Shown: in pieces, positions 1 to 4,198 of the stretch
Layout of the letters: the number at the start of each line of letters is the position of its first letter
Position numbering within the stretch: the first letter of the stretch is position 1
NCBI GenBank assembly: GCA_041577935.1
Contig: JBFGIA010000107.1
Location: forward strand, 1 to 6,948
Source: CAMYLR01 sp041577935
GTDB taxonomy: Bacteria; Gemmatimonadota; Gemmatimonadetes; JACCXV01; JAHWKZ01
Reading direction: 5' to 3'
DNA: 6,948 bases
The notes under the pieces: generated by a model
What the model saw: the letters and a program-made list of their open reading frames with translations, nothing else
Databases searched by the model: none
What the model was told of the DNA's origin: nothing
Made by a program: the position numbers and the translations under genes

Positions 1-2
1 CC

Positions 3-92
3 AAGGCCAAGATCGTGGCCGGCCTGCGCCCCGTCGGCTGGTTGATGCTGCGTCCGCTGTTCAACTGGACTCGAATGAGGATGTGGAGATGA
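3..92 (+). CDS. C-terminal end of a HlyD-like or M50-HlyD-like protein (5' truncated)
   Basis: Only the last 29 codons of this gene lie in the window; the frame starting at base 3 is open and ends at TGA 90-92. The visible tail begins KAKIVAGLRP and ends TRMRMWR. From AKIV onward it aligns without gaps over 28 residues with the last residues of the 690-residue protein at 967-3039. I count 12 identities, including AKIV, VG, a spaced L-LR-L pattern, R and the near-terminal W. It is therefore probably a paralogue of that protein, or at least of its HlyD-like C-terminal domain. Its stop overlaps the next start by 4 bases (ATGA, 89-92), so it looks like the preceding gene of the same operon. Whether it also has PqqD and M50 parts cannot be seen. 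Confidence 0.62.
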   Translation, partial: KAKIVAGLRPVGWLMLRPLFNWTRMRMWR

Positions 93-970
93 GAGACAGA
101 GTCGGATCGACATTCAGAGTCGCCGTTTTCACACTCGGTTCGGCATTGCTGGCCTCGGGGTGCGGCAAGAAGATCGAGTCACAACCGGCCGAGGCACCGC
201 TCGCAGTGGGTTCGATGGACGCGCTCGCACGGACGGCAGATGAAGACGCTCGCGGCTCGAAGCCTGGGCGCTATCGGTCCCATCTCTACTCCGAGAACGA
301 CACCGACGTTTATACGTATATCGATGAGTTGATCAGCGGCACCGACGCGACGATGGTCCGATCGATCTTGGTCGACATCGGGGATTGGGTAAGGAAGGGT
401 CAGACTCTCGCCCGGCTGGAGGATCGGCACGTCAGCTTGGCGGTTGCTGCCGCGCAGGCGCGAGCGGACGAGGCACGCGCAAAGGCGGAGCGCACGAAGC
501 AGCTCCTCGACAGGGAGGTCGCTGCCCCGGCCGAGTACGAAACGCTCGTGAATCTTCAGCGGGTCGCCGAGGCGGAGCTCGACCGAGTCAAGCTCGAGCT
601 GGCGAGAACCCATGTCCGAGCCCCGTTTTCGGGTGTGGTATCGCGGCGCTACGTCACTCTCGGCCAGCGGGTCATGAACGACACACCGCTGTTCCGGGTG
701 ACCGCAATGAGCCCCCTTCGGGCGCGATTTCTCATTCCCGAGGGCGAGATGATGGGGTTCGACATCGGATCGACGATCCTGCTGACCGCCGTCGACGGAG
801 CGACGGCCAAGGGAGAGGTCGTGCGCGTAAGTCCGACGATCGATCCGGCTAGTGGGACCCGAGAGGTAGTCGTCGAGATCACTGAAAGAGGCGAGCTATT
901 GCCGGGCGCCGAGGTTTTGGCGAGGCCGATCACGATTACCGAACTCACACCCGAGCCGAACGAGCAGTGA
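89..970 (+). CDS. Lipoprotein periplasmic adaptor, HlyD / membrane-fusion protein family
   Basis: The 293-residue product begins with a lipoprotein signal peptide: basic MRDR, a hydrophobic core to residue 22, and lipobox LASGC with Cys25 as the predicted lipidated residue. The Cys is followed by Gly, so nothing argues for inner-membrane retention. A poorly conserved linker (26-80) leads to the first lipoyl half-motif (about 85-115, with VDIGDWVRKGQTLARLED). An Ala/Glu/Arg-rich helical hairpin (115-172) follows, then the second half-motif (THVRAPFSGVVSRR, about 174-187) and a beta-barrel region (205-280). Family members bridge an inner-membrane transporter to an outer-membrane channel in export or efflux. 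I chose ATG 89 because it overlaps the upstream stop (ATGA) and has GAGG 77-80 at good spacing; the in-frame GTG at 83 adds only two residues. The downstream gene overlaps by 4 bases. No pump is visible in the window, so the substrate is unknown. Confidence 0.88.
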   Translation: MRDRVGSTFRVAVFTLGSALLASGCGKKIESQPAEAPLAVGSMDALARTADEDARGSKPGRYRSHLYSENDTDVYTYIDELISGTDATMVRSILVDIGDWVRKGQTLARLEDRHVSLAVAAAQARADEARAKAERTKQLLDREVAAPAEYETLVNLQRVAEAELDRVKLELARTHVRAPFSGVVSRRYVTLGQRVMNDTPLFRVTAMSPLRARFLIPEGEMMGFDIGSTILLTAVDGATAKGEVVRVSPTIDPASGTREVVVEITERGELLPGAEVLARPITITELTPEPNEQ

Positions 971-3039
971 CCGTCGGCGCCCTCCAGATGCACCCGCTAC
1001 TGCGCGACAACCTGACGATCGTGCGACGCGAGAGCCGCGGGAAGGTTCATTACATCGTTAAGGATCCGGTCGAGGGGAAGTACTCTCAGTTCGGAGAGGC
1101 CGAGATCACGCTGATGAATCTGATGGATGGCAGCCGAACACCCGAGCAGATCGCCGACGAAGCGGGCGCCACACTCGGCGGTAAGCTCGATCCCGGGACG
1201 GTGGCCGACTTCGCCCAGAAGCTCAAGCGACTCGGGCTGGTCGAGCGCACCCCGAACGAACAGCACTTGATGCTGATGGAGCGGATCCGCTCGAATCGAA
1301 AGATCCGTGCCCGTGGTCGGACCAAGGGATCGATCCTGCGCATGCGGTTCTCGATCGGTGATCCAGATCGGTTGTTTGATCGCTGGATCGTGCCGTTGCG
1401 GTGGATGTGGGCGCCGACGTTTGTTTGGGCCTCGGTGGCGATGTTCCTCGCGCTCGCCGTGCTGGTGATCATGAACTGGCAGGAGTTTTTCGTCGGTGCG
1501 TGGGCCGTGTCCACTGGTCAAGCCGGGGCGCGGGACTACGTGCTGCTGTATGTCGTGTTTCTGTTTGTGGGCACGATTCACGAGTTCGGCCACGGTCTGA
1601 CGACAAAGCGATTCGGCGGTGAGGTGCATGAGATCGGTGGGATGTTGCTCTATTTCACGCCGGCGCTGTTCTGTAACACCAACGACGCATGGCTGTTTGA
1701 GCGCCGTGCACACCGGCTCTGGGTGACCGCAGCCGGACCTTGGATCCAGCTGATCCTGGCGTTTCTGGCCGCGGTCGCTTGGCTCATGCTGGAGCATGGC
1801 ACGTTGCTGAGCGACATCGCGTTCGCGGTGGTCCTGATCGGGGCCGTCACCGGGTTGGTGGGCAACATGAACCCATTGATCCCGCTCGACGGCTACTACG
1901 CGCTGTCCGACTACCTGGAGATACCCAATCTCCGCGGGCGCGCCTTTGGGTACTGGGGTTGGTTGCTCAAGACCAGGCTCATGGGTTTAGATGCGTCCGA
2001 GCCGCCGGTCACCCCCCGGGAACGAAGAATATTCCTGAACTATGGTGGGCTGGCGATCGCTTACAGTCTGTTTTCGATCTTCGTCGGCGTGCTGTGGCTG
2101 ACGGTCATTCTCAGGGGCATGATCGGTCCGTGGGCCTGGGTGCTGATCGCTCTCTTGGTCGGTCGCGGGGTGTGGCGTCGCCGCGGGCGACTGCAAGAGT
2201 TGACTGCGTCCGCTACCACGTCGCTCAGAGCACGCCTATCCACAAGCGATCGGCGCAGGTGGGGTTGGGCGGGCGGTGGGGTCTTGCTGTTGATCTTGCT
2301 GATGTCCGTGCTTCCTTGGACGTTCCGCGCCAACGGATCGTTCGTGGTCGAAGGCACCGAACGAGTGCTCGTCACTGCCCGGGTCGATGGCGTACTCGAG
2401 CGAGTGAACGTCGAAGCAGGTGACATCGTAGTCGCCGGAGATCCCCTCGCAACGCTGTGGAGCCCGCGTCTTGCAGCCGATGTCGCGGACCTCGAACGGC
2501 GTGTGGAAGAGCTACGACTGGGCGAAGCGAGAGCGAGGGCAACGGGAGATCTAGGGGCCGCCGCATCGTCGGGTGCTGTGCTGGACGAAGTGACAAGCGA
2601 GCTGAACACCCTACGCCACAGGCAAGAAAGTTTGGTCGTTCGAGCGTCGATCGATGGAGTAGTCGTGGGGTACCGGCTCGCCGAGCGCGTCGGAGAAGCG
2701 CTTCAAGAAGGCGATCTGCTGCTCGAGCTCGATTCTGTCGATGGTCGAACCGCACGGGTCCGGGTTCCAATCAAGGAGGCCGGTCGGATCGCGAGCGGTC
2801 AGCGAGCGGGCCTCAAGATCTCCACCTGGCCGGGAACCAAGTGGGTTTCGACCGTGACGAGCGTCGCGCCGGCCGCGCAGCATGGCTGGGTGGAAACCGC
2901 GGTACCGTTTCCTCAAAGCGATCGAATGCCGCTAGTGGGGATGAAGGGCACCGCCAAAATCGTGACCGACCGCGGCAGCGTAGGCGAGCTTGTCTTGCGG
3001 AAACTCCGCCACACGGTACGACTGGATCTCTGGCTGTGA
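967..3039 (+). CDS. PqqD-like / M50 site-2-protease-like / HlyD-like fusion membrane protein
   Basis: The 690-residue product has three parts. Residues 8-95 resemble PqqD-like domains, with MHPLLRDN at the start, a middle ITLMNLMDG and a final LKRLGLVE; such domains bind peptide substrates in RiPP pathways. Residues 145-405 form a polytopic membrane core with hydrophobic segments near 148-170, 190-204, 251-275, 283-300, 358-383 and 386-400. This core carries the M50 zinc motif HEFGH (205-209) and NPLIPLDGYY (302-311, Asp308 the likely third ligand), so the protease core looks intact. After another membrane segment (about 433-452), residues 455-690 form a HlyD-like periplasmic domain with lipoyl halves near 466-498 and 556-590 and only a short hairpin. 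GTG 967 overlaps the previous stop as GTGA; ATG 988 (residue 8) is the alternative start, though neither has a strong Shine-Dalgarno. Such fusions are expected in peptide export or maturation. Proteolytic activity itself is inferred. Confidence 0.87.
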   Translation: MTVGALQMHPLLRDNLTIVRRESRGKVHYIVKDPVEGKYSQFGEAEITLMNLMDGSRTPEQIADEAGATLGGKLDPGTVADFAQKLKRLGLVERTPNEQHLMLMERIRSNRKIRARGRTKGSILRMRFSIGDPDRLFDRWIVPLRWMWAPTFVWASVAMFLALAVLVIMNWQEFFVGAWAVSTGQAGARDYVLLYVVFLFVGTIHEFGHGLTTKRFGGEVHEIGGMLLYFTPALFCNTNDAWLFERRAHRLWVTAAGPWIQLILAFLAAVAWLMLEHGTLLSDIAFAVVLIGAVTGLVGNMNPLIPLDGYYALSDYLEIPNLRGRAFGYWGWLLKTRLMGLDASEPPVTPRERRIFLNYGGLAIAYSLFSIFVGVLWLTVILRGMIGPWAWVLIALLVGRGVWRRRGRLQELTASATTSLRARLSTSDRRRWGWAGGGVLLLILLMSVLPWTFRANGSFVVEGTERVLVTARVDGVLERVNVEAGDIVVAGDPLATLWSPRLAADVADLERRVEELRLGEARARATGDLGAAASSGAVLDEVTSELNTLRHRQESLVVRASIDGVVVGYRLAERVGEALQEGDLLLELDSVDGRTARVRVPIKEAGRIASGQRAGLKISTWPGTKWVSTVTSVAPAAQHGWVETAVPFPQSDRMPLVGMKGTAKIVTDRGSVGELVLRKLRHTVRLDLWL

Positions 3040-3743
3040 GTATTCAAGTGGCCACCGACGCCTGCCTGCAGACACTTCGCGATTCGGCGCTGTTCGCGGG
3101 CGCCAGCGAAGAGGGTTTCTTGGAGTTGGCCTCCATCGCTCGGTGCCACGTCTACCCGAAAAATAACGTGTTGTTCTATCAGGGGGATGTGGCGCGTTCG
3201 GTCTACTTGGTGATCGACGGGCAAGTGAGAGTCAGCCTAACCAATGAGGACGGCAAGGAGGTAAGCCTGAACGTGATCGGTCCGGGCCGCCTCGTTGGGC
3301 TCTGTTCCATGCTCGACCGAGGAACCCAGCCGGCCACAGTTTCGACCGCGTGCGAGTCACACTTGGCGCAGTTCGGTCGTCGTGACCTCCGGGAATGGTA
3401 TGAGCGGGAAGAGCTGGCCGAGAAGGCCTTGATAGTCGAGCTCTCGCGAAACCTGCGCCACGCCTACCAGAAAATCGGCGAACACGCGCTCATGAGCGTA
3501 AAAGCACGGTTGTTCTCGGCGCTTCTCGAGATCGCTGAGAGTGATGGCGAGCTACAGGCGGAAGGTCAGGACCTGGTCTTTGTTCGTCCCACCCATCAGG
3601 AGCTCGCAGACCGAATCGGGTCGAGTCGAGAGGTCGTGTCGAGAGTGCTTAAACAGCTTCTCGACAGCGAAATGCTCCGCGCCGAGGGGCGAGTGATCCG
3701 GGTCTCGCCGTCAGCCCTCGTCCTGCACGATGAAGAACGGTGA
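3036..3743 (+). CDS. Crp/Fnr-family transcriptional regulator
   Basis: The 235-residue product has the standard family layout and length. A cNMP-binding-like beta-roll occupies about 15-120 (NNVLFYQGDVARSVYLVIDG at 43-62), followed by a long dimerisation helix (about 122-150) and a C-terminal winged helix-turn-helix (PTHQELADRIGSSREVVSRVL at 185-205). The recognition helix reads SREVVSR (197-203). It keeps the Arg, Glu and Arg that in E. coli CRP (SRETVGR) contact GTGA half-sites. The phosphate-binding cassette is degenerate: GLCSMLDRGTQPATV (88-102) lacks the Glu and Arg-Ser that bind cAMP. The cysteines (10, 37, 90, 106) do not form an Fnr-type iron-sulphur cluster. The effector is therefore unknown. 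GTG 3036 overlaps the preceding stop (GTGA), and in-frame GTG 3048 is an alternative. It is the last gene of the operon and probably regulates the operon or the genes after it. Confidence 0.9.
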   Translation: MSIQVATDACLQTLRDSALFAGASEEGFLELASIARCHVYPKNNVLFYQGDVARSVYLVIDGQVRVSLTNEDGKEVSLNVIGPGRLVGLCSMLDRGTQPATVSTACESHLAQFGRRDLREWYEREELAEKALIVELSRNLRHAYQKIGEHALMSVKARLFSALLEIAESDGELQAEGQDLVFVRPTHQELADRIGSSREVVSRVLKQLLDSEMLRAEGRVIRVSPSALVLHDEER

Positions 3744-3754
3744 CCAAAGTCACA
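3739..3754. promoter_or_regulatory. Candidate CRP-type operator (GGTGA-N6-TCACA)
   Basis: The sequence GGTGA CCAAAG TCACA differs from the classical CRP core TGTGA-N6-TCACA at one base. Within it GTGAC (3740-3744) and GTCAC (3749-3753) are perfect inverted arms. It overlaps the stop codon of the Crp-like gene and sits about 190 bases before the small downstream gene. The regulator encoded just upstream retains the CRP residues that read GTGA, which supports a functional link; binding itself is inferred. There is no T-run directly after it, so it is not an intrinsic terminator. Confidence 0.45.
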
Positions 3755-3862
3755 GAACCACCGTTTTGATGGCACACGCGGCCGGTATTCGAAAGCACCG
3801 AACGGTATCGCCCGAAGTCACCGATTCACAGTGCTACAAGTCCTAGAAATTGGGGTTGTCGT

Positions 3863-3873
3863 TATGGTACGAT
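3863..3873 (+). promoter_or_regulatory. Possible extended -10 promoter for the small gene
   Basis: TACGAT (3868-3873) matches four of six bases of the sigma-70 -10 box. It is preceded by TGG, giving a TG-N extended -10. No good -35 lies 16-18 bases upstream. An alternative pairing is TTGGGG (3850-3855) with TTGAAT (3873-3878), which has 17-base spacing but is weak. Transcription would begin near 3880, leaving a leader of about 60 bases. The assignment is tentative, and the host's promoter rules are unknown. Confidence 0.25.
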
Positions 3874-3882
3874 TGAATTGTG

Positions 3883-3910
3883 GTCACCGATCAGAAGTCA
3901 AGCCGGTGAC
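3883..3910. repeat. Inverted repeat GTCACCG / CGGTGAC
   Basis: Seven-base perfect inverted arms (3883-3889 and 3904-3910) flank a 14-base spacer. The repeat ends 14 bases before the Shine-Dalgarno of the small gene. The arms share the GTGAC core with the palindrome at 3740-3753, which favours a protein-binding site. A leader-RNA hairpin is the alternative reading. Confidence 0.45.
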
Positions 3911-3924
3911 ACTAACCGTTGATT

Positions 3925-3930
3925 GGAGGG
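3925..3930 (+). promoter_or_regulatory. Strong ribosome binding site of the small gene
   Basis: GGAGGG lies nine bases before ATG 3940. It is the best Shine-Dalgarno in the window and fixes the start at 3940, rather than at the in-frame TTG at 3919. Confidence 0.75.
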
Positions 3931-3939
3931 AAGCAAGAA

Positions 3940-4104
3940 ATGGCCGAGGAGAAGACGGTACGCATCGAGCTAACCGATGCGCAGAAGCGGCAGATCCAGG
4001 AGGCGACCGGCAAGGACGCCAAGGCGATCGAGTTGACGGCCGCGGAGCTAGAAGAGCGCGTTTCGCCAATGCGGCCCCCGGGCCCGAAGGGCGTCGCGGA
4101 CTAG
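3940..4104 (+). CDS. Small 54-residue protein of unknown function
   Basis: I do not recognise a named family. The product starts MAEEKTVRIELTDAQ and is highly charged. Residues 10-23 (ELTDAQKRQIQEAT) and 33-40 (TAAELEER) look helical, joined by GKDAKAIEL. The last 14 residues (VSPMRPPGPKGVAD, 41-54) are Pro/Gly-rich. There is no Cys, no signal peptide and no membrane segment. It is judged real because of the strong GGAGGG ribosome site, the terminator just after it, and reading-frame character unlike random DNA. The layout of charged helical leader plus short Pro/Gly-rich tail, downstream of a PqqD-domain membrane protease-adaptor gene and upstream of a CHAT protease gene, suggests a substrate peptide: exported, processed, or cleaved by the CHAT protein. 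That role is inference. No modification enzyme is visible nearby. Confidence 0.72.
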   Translation: MAEEKTVRIELTDAQKRQIQEATGKDAKAIELTAAELEERVSPMRPPGPKGVAD

Positions 4105-4130
4105 GAAAAAGCGATTGACATTGATTGACG

Positions 4131-4163
4131 AGCGGGGCGTTCGCAGGAGCGCCCCGCTTTTTT
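4131..4163 (+). terminator. Intrinsic (rho-independent) terminator
   Basis: AGCGGGGCG (4131-4139) and CGCCCCGCT (4150-4158) form a perfect nine-base-pair, mostly G-C stem with a ten-base loop. The run of six T (4158-4163) directly ends the stem. It lies 26 bases after the stop of the small gene and 35 bases before the CHAT gene, so it should end the small-gene transcript and limit read-through into the CHAT gene. Confidence 0.92.
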
Positions 4164-4198
4164 GAGCACATGACGCGCGACTGAGCGAGGCCCCATCT

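Larger units (their letters stand above)
3744..3939. other. Intergenic region with repeated GTGAC/GTCAC motifs
   Basis: I see no convincing gene in these 196 bases. The region is less GC-rich around 3840-3880. It holds two copies of GTCACCGAT, at 3817-3825 and 3883-3891 (66 bases apart), and the reverse-oriented CGGTGAC at 3904-3910. With the palindrome at 3740-3753 this gives several half-sites of one motif between the regulator gene and the small gene. It most likely holds the promoter and control sites of the small gene. Confidence 0.55.

Noticed and set aside
179..613. Long open frames on the - strand opposite the adaptor genes.
   Set aside because: They mirror strong coding sequence on the + strand, show no recognisable domains, and are expected by chance in GC-rich DNA.
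2457..3035. The Crp-like reading frame stays open far upstream, allowing a product of 428 residues.
   Set aside because: This stretch lies wholly inside the M50-HlyD gene in another frame and its translation is Arg/Ser-rich with no domain. GTG 3036 gives the normal family length and a 4-base overlap.
3036..3743. The regulator as an Fnr-type oxygen sensor.
   Set aside because: Cysteines at 10, 37, 90 and 106 do not match the N-terminal cluster spacing required for an iron-sulphur centre.
3740..3768. The GTGAC/GTCAC hairpin followed later by TTTT, as a terminator for the adaptor operon.
   Set aside because: The stem has only five base pairs and the T-run is short and about ten bases away. An operator explains it better.
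3831..4118. A 95-codon + strand frame overlapping the small gene.
   Set aside because: It covers the small gene in another frame, and its second half is Arg/Gly-rich as expected for out-of-frame reading of GC-rich coding DNA. No good ribosome site precedes it.
4115..4120. A perfect TTGACA (-35-like) hexamer before the terminator.
   Set aside because: The bases 16-18 positions downstream lie in the G-C terminator stem and contain nothing like a -10 box.
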